A stretch of DNA of 64,000 nt, from contig JANREK010000035.1 in assembly GCA_030726065.1 (NCBI GenBank), forward strand, positions 62,001 to 126,000. The letters run 5' to 3'. Below are positions 40,350 to 50,694 of the stretch, in pieces. The notes beneath the pieces are model-generated. The model ran no database searches. It was not told the DNA's origin and saw nothing but the letters and a program-made list of their open reading frames with translations. Position 1 is the stretch's first letter, and each line of letters begins with the position of its first letter. A program made the translations under genes and the position numbers. Source of the DNA: Sediminibacterium sp. GTDB taxonomy: Bacteria > Bacteroidota > Bacteroidia > Chitinophagales > Chitinophagaceae.

Positions 40350-41414
40350 ATGTTAGATAAATTAGAAGTCATACAAGCTAGGTTTGAACAAGTGGGCGTG
40401 GCTTTGACCAACCCTGAAATCATTAATAACCAATCGGAGTTTGGTAAGATGAGTAAGGAATACCGCGCTTTGGAAAGAATCATGCAACCTTTTGAGCGTT
40501 ATAAAAGAGTTTTAGCGGATCATCAATTTGCCAAAGAGAGCTTAAATGGAGATGATCCTGAGATGCGTGAACTAGGTAAGCTTGAATTGCCAGCATTAGA
40601 GGACGAAAAAATACAATTAGAAAAGGACTTGACTAAATTATTAATACCTAAGGATCCGCAGGATGATAAAAATGCAATTATAGAATTAAGAGCAGGTACT
40701 GGCGGAGACGAAGCAAGTTTATTCGTAGGTGATTTATTAACCATGTATACCAGATATTGTCAAAAGAAAGGATGGAAAGTTGCCATTGTAAGTGAGAATG
40801 AAGGAACTGTGGGTGGTTATAAGGAAGTAATATTAGAAGTAGCCGGTGAAGATGTGTATGGCACCATGAAATTTGAAAGTGGTGTTCACCGCGTGCAACG
40901 TATACCAAGTACAGAAACACAAGGAAGGGTGCATACTTCAGCTGCAACTGTTGCTGTAATGCCAGAAGCGGAGGAGGTTGATTTTGTATTGAATCCTGCA
41001 GATGTAAAAATGGAAACTTCTCGAAGTGGTGGTGCAGGTGGACAAAACGTAAATAAAGTGGAGACCAAAGTAATGTTAACACATATTCCAACAGGTACGG
41101 TGATCATTTGTCAAACAGAAAGATCGCAGTTAGGCAATAGAGAAAAAGCCATGGGTATGATGCGTACAAAATTATTTGAAGAGCAAGTGCGCAAGCAAGA
41201 AGATGAAATTTCTCGTCATCGTAAAACATTGGTAAGTACCGGTGATCGTAGTGCAAAAATTAGAACGTATAATTGGCCACAAGGAAGAGTGACAGACCAT
41301 CGCGTAGGGGTCACATCTTATAATTTAGATGCAGTGATTGATGGAGAGATTGAAGAATTTATTGAAGCATTGCAGGTAGCTGAGAATGCAGAAAAAATGT
41401 TAGTACAAAATTAA
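40350..41414 (+). CDS. prfA: Peptide chain release factor 1
   Basis: GGQ motif [20 protein letters not shown] at 40350 ([12 protein letters not shown]). Confidence 0.97.
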   Translation: MLDKLEVIQARFEQVGVALTNPEIINNQSEFGKMSKEYRALERIMQPFERYKRVLADHQFAKESLNGDDPEMRELGKLELPALEDEKIQLEKDLTKLLIPKDPQDDKNAIIELRAGTGGDEASLFVGDLLTMYTRYCQKKGWKVAIVSENEGTVGGYKEVILEVAGEDVYGTMKFESGVHRVQRIPSTETQGRVHTSAATVAVMPEAEEVDFVLNPADVKMETSRSGGAGGQNVNKVETKVMLTHIPTGTVIICQTERSQLGNREKAMGMMRTKLFEEQVRKQEDEISRHRKTLVSTGDRSAKIRTYNWPQGRVTDHRVGVTSYNLDAVIDGEIEEFIEALQVAENAEKMLVQN

Positions 41415-42433
41415 TTTTTCCCAACAATACTTTTTTCCCAATCCCAAGCAGTGCGCATCATATCCTCTAATGAGTATTTAATTTCCCAACCTAATTTTTT
41501 AACAGCATAATCGTTGTTGGCATAAATGGCAACAATATCTCCAGCACGTCTTGGTCCTATTTGATAATTAAGTGCAAGACCTGATACTTTTTCAAATGCT
41601 TTGATGGCTTCAAGAACAGTGATTCCATTACCTGTACCCAAATTAAAAATTTCGCAACTTTTAGGTTGGTTGTTTTTTATTGAATATTGTAATGCGAGTG
41701 TATGTGCGCGTGCAATATCACAAACATGAATATAGTCACGAATACAACTACCGTCACGTGTATCATAGTCGTCGCCATACACTTGCATCGTATCTAATTT
41801 TCCGATCGCTGTTTGTGTAATGGCAGGAACTAAATTTTGAGGACGACCAATGGGTAATTCTCCAATTGCAGTGGAAGGATGTGCACCTACTGGATTAAAA
41901 TAGCGTAATAAAATAGTGGATAGGGGTGTAACAAATGCAGTGTCCTTAATAATGCTTTCGCCCATTTGTTTAGTAGCACCATAAGGAGATGCTGCTGGTT
42001 GTAGTGGGGTTTGCTCAGTTACTGGTATGGAATCAGGATTACCGTATACTGTACAAGAGGAAGAAAAAATAAAATGCATTGCATTGTACTTTACGGCCAA
42101 TTTTAATAAGTTTACTAAGGAGAAAATATTATTCTCGTAATAGGCCAAAGGCATTTCTACGGATTCACCCACGGCTTTGTAAGCAGCGAAATGAATGACG
42201 CCTGTGATGTCAGGATTTTCTGTAAAGATGGGTTCAGCTGCTTGTGCATTAGTCAAGTCAATTTTATAGTTTTTTACTTTTTTACCTGTAATTTTTTCAA
42301 TACCCGCCAATGAATTTTCGGATGACCTTGATAAATTATCAACTGAAATTACATTAAAGCCATTTTCAATTAAATCTACAATGGTATGAGCGCCAATATA
42401 ACCACAACCACCTGTCACCAAAATTGTTTGCAT
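41411..42433 (-). CDS. galE: UDP-glucose 4-epimerase
   Basis: [36 protein letters not shown]. Confidence 0.96.
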   Translation of the reverse strand: MQTILVTGGCGYIGAHTIVDLIENGFNVISVDNLSRSSENSLAGIEKITGKKVKNYKIDLTNAQAAEPIFTENPDITGVIHFAAYKAVGESVEMPLAYYENNIFSLVNLLKLAVKYNAMHFIFSSSCTVYGNPDSIPVTEQTPLQPAASPYGATKQMGESIIKDTAFVTPLSTILLRYFNPVGAHPSTAIGELPIGRPQNLVPAITQTAIGKLDTMQVYGDDYDTRDGSCIRDYIHVCDIARAHTLALQYSIKNNQPKSCEIFNLGTGNGITVLEAIKAFEKVSGLALNYQIGPRRAGDIVAIYANNDYAVKKLGWEIKYSLEDMMRTAWDWEKSIVGKN

Positions 42434-42471
42434 ATTGAAAATTTATTATACAAAGTAACGGAAAAATATCC

Positions 42472-43521
42472 TTAAGACATAGAGTTCGGCAAGGTAAAAC
42501 CTACCGTTGTGCCCACATTTACAGTGCTTCTGATGTGCATGATTTCCTGATGTGCTTCTAATATGTGTTTGCAGATGGCAAGTCCTAAGCCAGTGCCACC
42601 AATATCTCTGCTTCTTGCGTCGTCGGTTCTATAAAAACGCTCAGATAATCTTGGAATATGTTCTTCTGCTATGCCAATGCCATCATCACTTATTTCAATC
42701 AGCACTTTCCCATCTTCTAACTTGTAAACACTAGCAATAATTTGACCATCTATTTTTCCATACTTTGCCGCATTGGAAAATATATTTACTAAAACCTGGT
42801 ATATTTTATTTTTATCAGCAAACACAGTAGTGGGCGTTTCACTTCCTTTTTTAAAATGGAATTGAATATTTTTTTTAAGGCCCTTCACACTTAAATTTTG
42901 CGCTACTTCATTAATTAAATCCTGAATGATAAAGGAATGTTTTAAGATGGGGTCTTTGCTTATTTCTAAATTAGTTATGGTATCAACATCGTTCAACAAC
43001 TGCACTAACCGTAAAACATTGGCTTGTGCTTGATCAATAAATTTATCTCTTTGTGCTGGATTGTCTATTTCACCATCACTTAATAGTTCAAGATAACCTT
43101 GAATGGCAAAAATCGGTGTTTTAATTTCGTGTGATAAATTTTGTAAAAATTCTTTTCTAAATTCTTCGTTAGATTGAAGGGTTGCAATTTCATTTGCTTT
43201 TTGGGCGGCCCATGCTTCCACGTCTTCTCTTACCTCATCCATTCCCTTTTTAGGAAGAATATATTTTTGATAGGCCTCTTCGCGTTTGGTTGCTTTTGTT
43301 TGTGCAATTAATTTGTAAATCAATTTTATTTTTCGATAAACAAAAAAATCTAAAATTTGATGAATTAATAAGTAAGCAAAAATAAAGCTGGTTAAAAAGT
43401 AGACCACCCAATAACGCCAATCATTTATTAATAAAAAAACGCTGGTCGCAATAATGACAGATAGTATTAGTGCAGTAAGCGTAGCTAGTTGTTTGGGCGA
43501 TAAATTTTTTTGTTTAAACAT
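42472..43521 (-). CDS. Sensor histidine kinase (PhoR-like)
   Basis: Two N-terminal TMs, H-box LSHEIKTPIFAIQGYLE, N-box FSNAAKYG, G-box DDGIGI, GGTGLGLAI. Confidence 0.95.
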   Translation of the reverse strand: MFKQKNLSPKQLATLTALILSVIIATSVFLLINDWRYWVVYFLTSFIFAYLLIHQILDFFVYRKIKLIYKLIAQTKATKREEAYQKYILPKKGMDEVREDVEAWAAQKANEIATLQSNEEFRKEFLQNLSHEIKTPIFAIQGYLELLSDGEIDNPAQRDKFIDQAQANVLRLVQLLNDVDTITNLEISKDPILKHSFIIQDLINEVAQNLSVKGLKKNIQFHFKKGSETPTTVFADKNKIYQVLVNIFSNAAKYGKIDGQIIASVYKLEDGKVLIEISDDGIGIAEEHIPRLSERFYRTDDARSRDIGGTGLGLAICKHILEAHQEIMHIRSTVNVGTTVGFTLPNSMS

Positions 43522-43568
43522 GCACCTGTGCCTTTTTATAGGCGAATACGAAGGTATCTAATTTGTAA

Positions 43569-44252
43569 CTAATAATCGAATTTGTAACCCACCCCTTTCA
43601 CTGTGGTAATACAATTAATACCTAGTTTCGCTCTTATCTTACGAATATGTACATCAATGGTACGATCACCTACAATAACATCATTGCCCCAAATTTGGGA
43701 TAGTATTTCGTTTCTTAAAAATACACGGCCTTTTTGTGCGGCCAATAAATAGAGTAGTTCAAATTCTTTTTTAGCTAAGATGTATTGAACGCCATTAAGC
43801 GAAGTTCTGTATTGTGCAGGATTAATGGTTAAGCCATTGGTGGTAACAATTTTTGAATCACCTGCTGCAGATTGAATTCTTCTGAAAAGTGCAGTAATTC
43901 GACTGATTAAAACTTTTGGACTAATTGGTTTCGATACAAAGTCATCACCGCCTAATTCAAGTCCTTTAATATGTGAAGCCTCATCATTGAGTGCAGTTAA
44001 TAATACGATTAAAGTTTTATCAAACTGTGAATTGCTTCTTAAGTATTCGCAAACTTCAAATCCAGTTCGCTTAGGCATCATCACATCTAAAATAATACAA
44101 TCTGGTTCAAACAGTTTTGCTTTTTCAATGGCCTCACTCCCATCTCTTGCCGTTGCAATATCAAACCCGGCTTTCATTAAATGAAAACTTATAATTTCGA
44201 TGATGTCGGGTTCGTCATCAGCAATCAATATTTTTATAGGAGCGTCTGCCAT
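43569..44252 (-). CDS. OmpR/PhoB family response regulator
   Basis: Receiver domain (ILIADDEPDI, CIILDVMMPKRTG) plus winged helix; start at the internal Met MADAPIKIL. Confidence 0.95.
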   Translation of the reverse strand: MADAPIKILIADDEPDIIEIISFHLMKAGFDIATARDGSEAIEKAKLFEPDCIILDVMMPKRTGFEVCEYLRSNSQFDKTLIVLLTALNDEASHIKGLELGGDDFVSKPISPKVLISRITALFRRIQSAAGDSKIVTTNGLTINPAQYRTSLNGVQYILAKKEFELLYLLAAQKGRVFLRNEILSQIWGNDVIVGDRTIDVHIRKIRAKLGINCITTVKGVGYKFDY

Positions 44253-44332
44253 AGGTGTTACAAAAGTAATTAAATAGCACAACCTTCCTTTTGCTGATTA
44301 TTATCAAATTGTTAACTAAACAACTTAAGCCC

Positions 44333-44986
44333 TTAGTCCTTAAGTAGGTACTTAATAAAAGGGTTGTGTAATTTTTCTCTACCCCAGGTAGTGGCTGGAC
44401 CGTGACCCGAATAAATAGTAAGGCTATCGGGCAAGGGAAATATTTGTGCTTGGATACTTATAACGAGGTCGGATGGGTTGCTTCCAGGTAAATCGGTGCG
44501 GCCAACCCCATCCATGAAAATTAAATCCCCGCCAATAATAAAATCCTGACTTTCATTATAAAAACAAACGCTACCAGGGGAGTGACCCGGGGTAAGTAAC
44601 ACTTTGAAGATGTCCTTCCCGAATGGAATAATTTCATCTTGTTGAATATACTTTACTGCGCCAGTATAAGGTTCAGTGGCGACACCCCATTTAGCGGCTG
44701 CTTCAGGCAAACGATCTAAAACAATTTGTTCATTGGGATGAAAATGCGCTGCCAATTGGTAGGTGGTACTAATTAAATTATTTCCGAAAACATGATCTAA
44801 GTGACAATGTGAATTTAATAATAATTTGGGTGTTAATTGTTGGGTGCTAATAAAGTCAGTTAGCATTTTTTGTTCCATGCGAGTGTAACAACCAGGGTCA
44901 ATAATAATGGCTTCTTTATGCTCGTTATAAATGATATAAGTATTCTCTTGAAAAGCATTAAAACAAAATTCTTGAATCGTTAACAT
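44333..44986 (-). CDS. MBL-fold metallo-hydrolase (glyoxalase II-like)
   Basis: LNSHCHLDHVFGN, LLTPGHSPGSV, IIGGDLIF, YSGHGPATTW. Confidence 0.93.
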   Translation of the reverse strand: MLTIQEFCFNAFQENTYIIYNEHKEAIIIDPGCYTRMEQKMLTDFISTQQLTPKLLLNSHCHLDHVFGNNLISTTYQLAAHFHPNEQIVLDRLPEAAAKWGVATEPYTGAVKYIQQDEIIPFGKDIFKVLLTPGHSPGSVCFYNESQDFIIGGDLIFMDGVGRTDLPGSNPSDLVISIQAQIFPLPDSLTIYSGHGPATTWGREKLHNPFIKYLLKD

Positions 44987-44991
44987 GTAAA

Positions 44992-46035
44992 TTATTTATT
45001 AGCACTTAAATGACCACAAATATTTTTTACAATATTAGGGCCTTCGTAAATAAAGCCAGTCCAAATTTGGACCAATGATGCGCCCGCATCTATTTTTTGT
45101 TTTGCATCTGCCCCTGTGAAAATACCGCCACTGGCAATGATTGGAATTCGATCATGCAATCCTTTATGCAAGTAGGTGAGCACGTCGTTTGACTTTGCTA
45201 GTAAAGGCTTTCCGCTGAGTCCGCCTGCACCAAATGTTTCCGCAGTGCTAAGATTGGCTGCATTTAAAATGCTGCGATCAATGGTCGTATTACTTGAAAC
45301 TAATCCATCAATTTTCACTTCCTGTACCAATGATATAATATCATTCAATGCACTGGTTTCTAAATCAGGTGCAATTTTTAGTAAAATGGGTTTGTTATTT
45401 TTATTCAAATTTTGCAATTCTGAAAAAATCTTTCTTAATGATTCTTTTTCTTGCAATGCCCTTAATCCTGGTGTATTAGGGGAACTTACATTGACTACAA
45501 AATAATCTACCACATCGGCGAGTCCATTAAAATTGATGCAATAATCTTTCCAAGCATCTTCATTTTCGGTCACTTTATTTTTTCCAATATTGCCACCAAT
45601 AATTAAGGGACTGTTAGTTTTTAGTTTTCGATTTTTTAATCTTGTAGCAATGGCTTCTACGCCTTCATTATTAAATCCCATGCGATTGATTAATGCTTGT
45701 TGGCTAGGTAGTCGTAACATTCTAGGTTTTGGATTACCCAATTGTCCTTTGGGCGTCACCGTGCCAATTTCAACAAATCCAAATCCAAGTAGTTCTAAAA
45801 TATCTAAATGCTCCGCATTTTTGTCAAATCCTGCACCCAGTCCCACTGGGTTTGGAAAGGTTAAACCAAAATGCGTACTGTTTAGATCCTCGTTTTTATA
45901 TTGAAATTGCCTAGCAATAAAGTCGTTCAAAAACGAAGGCCCTGCTGCACAAATATCTAAAGCCTTCATGGAAACGGTATGCGCGGTTTCAGGAGGCAGT
46001 AAAAACAGTAGGTTTCGAAGCAAAGGATAAATCAT
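44992..46035 (-). CDS. pyrD: Quinone-dependent dihydroorotate dehydrogenase
   Basis: FPNPVGLGAGFDKNAE, VNVSSPNTPGLR, GAGGLSGKPL. Confidence 0.97.
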   Translation of the reverse strand: MIYPLLRNLLFLLPPETAHTVSMKALDICAAGPSFLNDFIARQFQYKNEDLNSTHFGLTFPNPVGLGAGFDKNAEHLDILELLGFGFVEIGTVTPKGQLGNPKPRMLRLPSQQALINRMGFNNEGVEAIATRLKNRKLKTNSPLIIGGNIGKNKVTENEDAWKDYCINFNGLADVVDYFVVNVSSPNTPGLRALQEKESLRKIFSELQNLNKNNKPILLKIAPDLETSALNDIISLVQEVKIDGLVSSNTTIDRSILNAANLSTAETFGAGGLSGKPLLAKSNDVLTYLHKGLHDRIPIIASGGIFTGADAKQKIDAGASLVQIWTGFIYEGPNIVKNICGHLSANK

Positions 46036-46039
46036 ATTG

Positions 46040-46047
46040 CAAATTTA
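46040..46047 (-). promoter_or_regulatory. -7 box TAAATTTG, 4 nt before the pyrD ATG
   Basis: Minus strand reads TAAATTTG-CAAT-ATG. Confidence 0.4.
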
Positions 46048-46132
46048 CAATGAAATATTTAGTTGCATAAACAACTGTTTATAAAAATCACTACATTTAT
46101 GGTGGAATTAGTCAAGATTTTAAACATTTTTT

Positions 46133-47308
46133 ATGCAAGAGGCGTATATCGTAGCAGGTTTTAGGACTGCAGTAACTAAAAGTAAAAAAGGGGGCTTTCG
46201 TTTTATGCGCTCCGATGAATTAGCCATTGAAGTGATTAAGGGTTTAATGAAAACATTACCATCGGTCGATCCAAAATTAGTGGATGATGTTATTGTTGGT
46301 AATGCAGTACCGGAAGCAGAGCAAGGATTACAATTTGGTCGCATCATTGCAGCAAAAGCATTAGGCATTGAAGTACCAGGTATCACTATTAATAGATATT
46401 GTGCAAGTGGTTTAGAAAGTATTGCAATGGCTACTGCAAAAATTAGAACGGGCATGGCTGATTGTATTATTGCAGGTGGAACAGAATCTATGTCCATGGT
46501 TCCAACTGCAGGCTGGAAAACAGTTCCAGCGTATTCAATCACCGTGGATGAACCTGATTATTATTTATCTATGGGGTTAACTGCGGAAGCGGTTGCCAAT
46601 GAATATAAAGTTTCAAGAGAAGATCAAGATGCATTTGCATTAGCATCTCATCAAAAAGCAAAGAAAGCCATTGAAAATGGTTATTTCAAAAAAGGAATTT
46701 TACCTATTGAAATCAATGAAACGTATATCAATGAAAAAAATAAACGTGCCACAAGAAATTATATCGTTGATACGGATGAAGGCGTTCGAGCTGATACAAC
46801 AATTGAAGCGTTGGGAAAATTAAAACCCGCATTTGCTTTAAAAGGTTCTGTTACTGCAGGCAATTCCTCACAAACAAGTGATGGTTCCAGCTTTGTTATG
46901 GTCATGGGTGAAAAGATGATGAATTCCTTGGGACTAAAACCCATTGGACGTTTGGTGAATTGTGCTTCGGCTGGGGTGCACCCGAGAATTATGGGTATTG
47001 GACCCATTGCAGCTGTGCCTAAAGTATTGAAACAAGCAGGCATGAATTTGGATCAAATTGATCTTTTTGAATTAAATGAAGCCTTTGCTTCTCAATCTTT
47101 AGCAGTGATTCGTGAACTGGGTTTAGATACCAATAAAGTGAATATTAATGGAGGCGCCATTGCCTTAGGGCACCCCTTGGGATGTACCGGCAGTAAACTT
47201 ACTGTACAAATAATCAATGACTTAGAGCGACTTAATCAAAAATATGGCGTTGTGACCGCCTGTGTGGGCGGCGGTCAGGGTATCGCGGGTATTATTGAAA
47301 GATTATAG
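46133..47308 (+). CDS. Acetyl-CoA C-acyltransferase (thiolase)
   Basis: NRYCASGLESIAMA active Cys, GGAIALGHPLGCTGSK, C-terminal CVGGGQGIAGIIE. Confidence 0.96.
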   Translation: MQEAYIVAGFRTAVTKSKKGGFRFMRSDELAIEVIKGLMKTLPSVDPKLVDDVIVGNAVPEAEQGLQFGRIIAAKALGIEVPGITINRYCASGLESIAMATAKIRTGMADCIIAGGTESMSMVPTAGWKTVPAYSITVDEPDYYLSMGLTAEAVANEYKVSREDQDAFALASHQKAKKAIENGYFKKGILPIEINETYINEKNKRATRNYIVDTDEGVRADTTIEALGKLKPAFALKGSVTAGNSSQTSDGSSFVMVMGEKMMNSLGLKPIGRLVNCASAGVHPRIMGIGPIAAVPKVLKQAGMNLDQIDLFELNEAFASQSLAVIRELGLDTNKVNINGGAIALGHPLGCTGSKLTVQIINDLERLNQKYGVVTACVGGGQGIAGIIERL

Positions 47309-47408
47309 TTTTGAGGCCCATTTTCCATTTGTTTTTTTTTTGCGGTTTTTTGCCTAAAAATTTATAGTTTAGGTATTCATTCATTGTCAAATAAGCAAAT
47401 TTATAATT

Positions 47409-50400
47409 ATGCGTATATCTATCTTAGGAAGCATTGTGTTAGCGAGTGTTATGTTAACGACAAACGTATCTGCACAAAAATCAAAAAAAGTAGCACCCAT
47501 GGTGGCTGCGTCTACTCCAAAAGTGGACATCAATAAAGTATTTAAAAACTGGAAGCCACGTAACGTAGGCCCTGCTTCTATGAGCGGTCGTGTTACCTCC
47601 ATTGATGTAGAAGTAGCAAATCCAAATAATATTTGGATAGGTGCTGCATCCGGGGGTGTTTGGAAAACGAGTAATAGTGGTGTTAGCTGGACGCCGGTTT
47701 TTGACGAACAGCCTATTTTAAATATTGGTGCTGTAGCCATGCAACAAAGTAATCCAAGTGTGGTATGGGTAGGAACAGGTGAGGGAAATCCAAGAAACTC
47801 AATCAGCATTGGAGAAGGTATTTATAAAACTTTGGATGCTGGTAAAACATGGAAAAGAATGGGACTAGAACAAACTAGAAACATTCACCGTGTGATTATT
47901 GATCCAACCAATCCAAATGTAGTTTATGCCGGTGCTATCGGAAACCCTTATGGACAAAGCAAAAACAGAGGTGTATATAAAACAACAGATGGTGGCGAAA
48001 CTTGGAATCAAATTTTATATACCAATGATACCTCAGGAGTGGGAGATATGATTATGGATCCAAAAAATCCATATAAATTATTAGTGGCCATGTGGCATCA
48101 CTATCGTAACCCCTATCATTTAGAAAGTGGTGGTAAGGGTAGTGGTATATATATGACCATTGATGGTGGAAAAAATTTCACAAAGTTGGGTAAAGAAAAT
48201 GGAATACCTGATGGTAATTTAGGTCGTGTGGGTATTACTATTAGTAAATCAAATCCTAACAGAGTTTATGCTTTAGTTGAATCAACTAAAAGTGGTTTGT
48301 ACAAGAGTGATGATGGTGGTTATAATTTTACTTTAGTTAATGCACAAAAATCTATCGTGGACAATCGTCCATTTTATTTCCAAGATATTATTTGTGATCC
48401 TTTAAACGAAAATACACTTTGGTACATAAGCCAAACAGTGGTGAAAAGTATAGATGCTGGTAAAAATTTTGAAACAGTTATTCCATACAGCGGCATACAT
48501 CCAGATCACCATGCATTTTGGATTCATCCAACAGATAATAAATTCATGGTCGATGGAAATGATGGGGGTATTGGTATTACAAGAGACGGAGGAAAAACAT
48601 GGATGTTTGATGAAAAAATTCCAGTAGGACAATTTTATCATGTAAATGTAGATAATGAAATACCGTATCATATTATGGGGGGCATGCAGGACAATGGTTC
48701 ATGGAGAGGTCCGGCGTATACATTTATTGATGGAGGAATTAAAAACTTCTATTGGGATAATTTGTGGGGTGGAGATGGCTTTGACGTAATGCCTGATCCT
48801 GAAGATGCAAATTGGGTATATGCAATGAGTCAAGGTGGTTCCGTTGGAAGATATAATACTGCCACGGGCGAACAAACTTATATTAAACCGCCAGCACCAG
48901 ATGCAACAACACTGATGCGTTTTAACTGGAATGCTGCTATTGCGCAGGATCCATTTGATAAAAAAACAATTTATTTCGGTTCTCAATTTTTACACAAGAG
49001 TACAAACAAGGGTGCATCTTGGAAAATAATTTCATCTGATTTAACGACCAATGATAGTGCTAAAATTGACCAAACAAATAATGGTGGATTGAGTGTCGAT
49101 ATTACAGGTGCTGAAAATCATTGTACCATCTTAACGATTGCGCCATCCAGTGTTCAAAAGGATTTAATATGGATAGGTACTGATGATGGCAATATTCAAT
49201 TTACATCCAATGGAGGAACTACTTGGAATAATGTAACTGCAAATATTACAGGACTTCCTAAAGGCGCATGGATTGCACAAGTGCGTACTTCAACTTATAA
49301 TGCGAATGAAGTATTTGTAGTTGCAAATAATTATAGACAAGGTGATTTTGCTCCTTATGTTTTCAGAACAACGGATCAAGGAAAAACTTGGACTAATATT
49401 TTAAGTGCTGCAAAAGTGACGGGATATGCTTTAACAGTGATACAGGACATTGCTGAGCCTAATCTATTTTTTGTAGGAACAGAGCAAGGTATGTTTGTGA
49501 GTTTAGATAATGCAGAAACTTTCCAACAATGGAAAAATGGATATCCTTCGGTATCCACTTATGATTTTGCTATACAAGAAAGAGAAGCAGATTTAGCAAT
49601 TGCAACATTTGGACGTGCGATGTGGGTATTAGATGATATTCGCCCTTTACGAAAATTAGCAAAAAACAAAGGAGAAGTTACTGACTTCTTTATATCTGCA
49701 CCTCCATCAAGCATTAATGCAACATTTAAGAATTCATCTTATGAGTGGAGCACATGGGGAATGTATGATGGTGAAAATAGACCAGGTGGATATCCCGTAT
49801 CTATATTTTTAATGGATTCAATTAAAAGTGTAAAAGTTCAAATCAAAGACGCAAACGATAAAGATATTAGAAACTTGACTTTTAAAGTGGATTCAGGCTT
49901 AACAAAAAATTATTGGAGATATGAGCAAAAAGGAACGCGCGGTGCTGGTATGCCAAAATTAGGAGCCGCTGGTGGAGGTGGACGAAGAATGATGTTTTAT
50001 CCAAGTGCAGGATTAGAGAAAGATAGAGAATACAGAGGAAGAGCTGTTTTAGCTGGAAAATATAAATTAATTGTTACTGCTAAAAATAAGAAAGATTCTA
50101 TCTGGTTGGAAGTGAAGGACGATGTTAGAGTGACCAATAAAACGGAGATTGTAAAAAAACAAGACGAAATGATGGCAAAGTTTCAGCCAAGCGCGGATAA
50201 GTTAAACATGGTGATGGATCAGTTGGATGAAGTAGATGCTTTATTATTACAATTGACAGCTGAGTGGAAAGATAAAAAAGACAAAGGGTTAGACACACTG
50301 AATAAAACGCATAAAAAAGTAGCCGCAAGTGCTAAAAAATTACGTGAATTTATCTCAGGTAAACCTCAAGTCAAGCAAGGATATGGAACAGTGGATGTCA

Positions 50401-50621
50401 TTACACCAATGTCAACTATTAGAGCTGCGACCATATTAATTATTGGTAAAAATACCATCCCTGGTGAGCAAGAAGAACAAAAATTAAAAGATGCGGAGGC
50501 GGCAATCCAAACTGTGGTGGCAAAAGCAAATGAGTTCTTTGCAAATGAATGGGCTTCTTTCAGAAAATTAGTAGAAGCAACCCCTATTAAAAAATTCAAG
50601 GATTACGAAGTCATTAAATAA
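47409..50621 (+). CDS. Secreted VPS10/sortilin-like BNR (Asp-box) repeat protein, paralogue 1
   Basis: Signal peptide; many Asp-box repeats (TDGGETW, LDAGKTW, RDGGKTW, SNGGTTW). Confidence 0.9.
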   Translation: MRISILGSIVLASVMLTTNVSAQKSKKVAPMVAASTPKVDINKVFKNWKPRNVGPASMSGRVTSIDVEVANPNNIWIGAASGGVWKTSNSGVSWTPVFDEQPILNIGAVAMQQSNPSVVWVGTGEGNPRNSISIGEGIYKTLDAGKTWKRMGLEQTRNIHRVIIDPTNPNVVYAGAIGNPYGQSKNRGVYKTTDGGETWNQILYTNDTSGVGDMIMDPKNPYKLLVAMWHHYRNPYHLESGGKGSGIYMTIDGGKNFTKLGKENGIPDGNLGRVGITISKSNPNRVYALVESTKSGLYKSDDGGYNFTLVNAQKSIVDNRPFYFQDIICDPLNENTLWYISQTVVKSIDAGKNFETVIPYSGIHPDHHAFWIHPTDNKFMVDGNDGGIGITRDGGKTWMFDEKIPVGQFYHVNVDNEIPYHIMGGMQDNGSWRGPAYTFIDGGIKNFYWDNLWGGDGFDVMPDPEDANWVYAMSQGGSVGRYNTATGEQTYIKPPAPDATTLMRFNWNAAIAQDPFDKKTIYFGSQFLHKSTNKGASWKIISSDLTTNDSAKIDQTNNGGLSVDITGAENHCTILTIAPSSVQKDLIWIGTDDGNIQFTSNGGTTWNNVTANITGLPKGAWIAQVRTSTYNANEVFVVANNYRQGDFAPYVFRTTDQGKTWTNILSAAKVTGYALTVIQDIAEPNLFFVGTEQGMFVSLDNAETFQQWKNGYPSVSTYDFAIQEREADLAIATFGRAMWVLDDIRPLRKLAKNKGEVTDFFISAPPSSINATFKNSSYEWSTWGMYDGENRPGGYPVSIFLMDSIKSVKVQIKDANDKDIRNLTFKVDSGLTKNYWRYEQKGTRGAGMPKLGAAGGGGRRMMFYPSAGLEKDREYRGRAVLAGKYKLIVTAKNKKDSIWLEVKDDVRVTNKTEIVKKQDEMMAKFQPSADKLNMVMDQLDEVDALLLQLTAEWKDKKDKGLDTLNKTHKKVAASAKKLREFISGKPQVKQGYGTVDVITPMSTIRAATILIIGKNTIPGEQEEQKLKDAEAAIQTVVAKANEFFANEWASFRKLVEATPIKKFKDYEVIK

Positions 50622-50629
50622 TTTTATCA

Positions 50630-50658
50630 ACGACCCCTTCCCAAACAGGAGGGGTCGT
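50630..50658 (+). terminator. Terminator between the two BNR paralogues
   Basis: ACGACCCCT-...-AGGGGTCGTttttttt. Confidence 0.85.
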
Positions 50659-50694
50659 TTTTTTAATCTCTATTTATATTAATAATTAATACAC

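Noticed and set aside
47320-47373. Poly-T tract and CCTAAA...TTTAGG inverted repeat upstream of the first BNR gene
   Set aside because: Short 6-bp arms in AT-rich DNA; could easily occur by chance.
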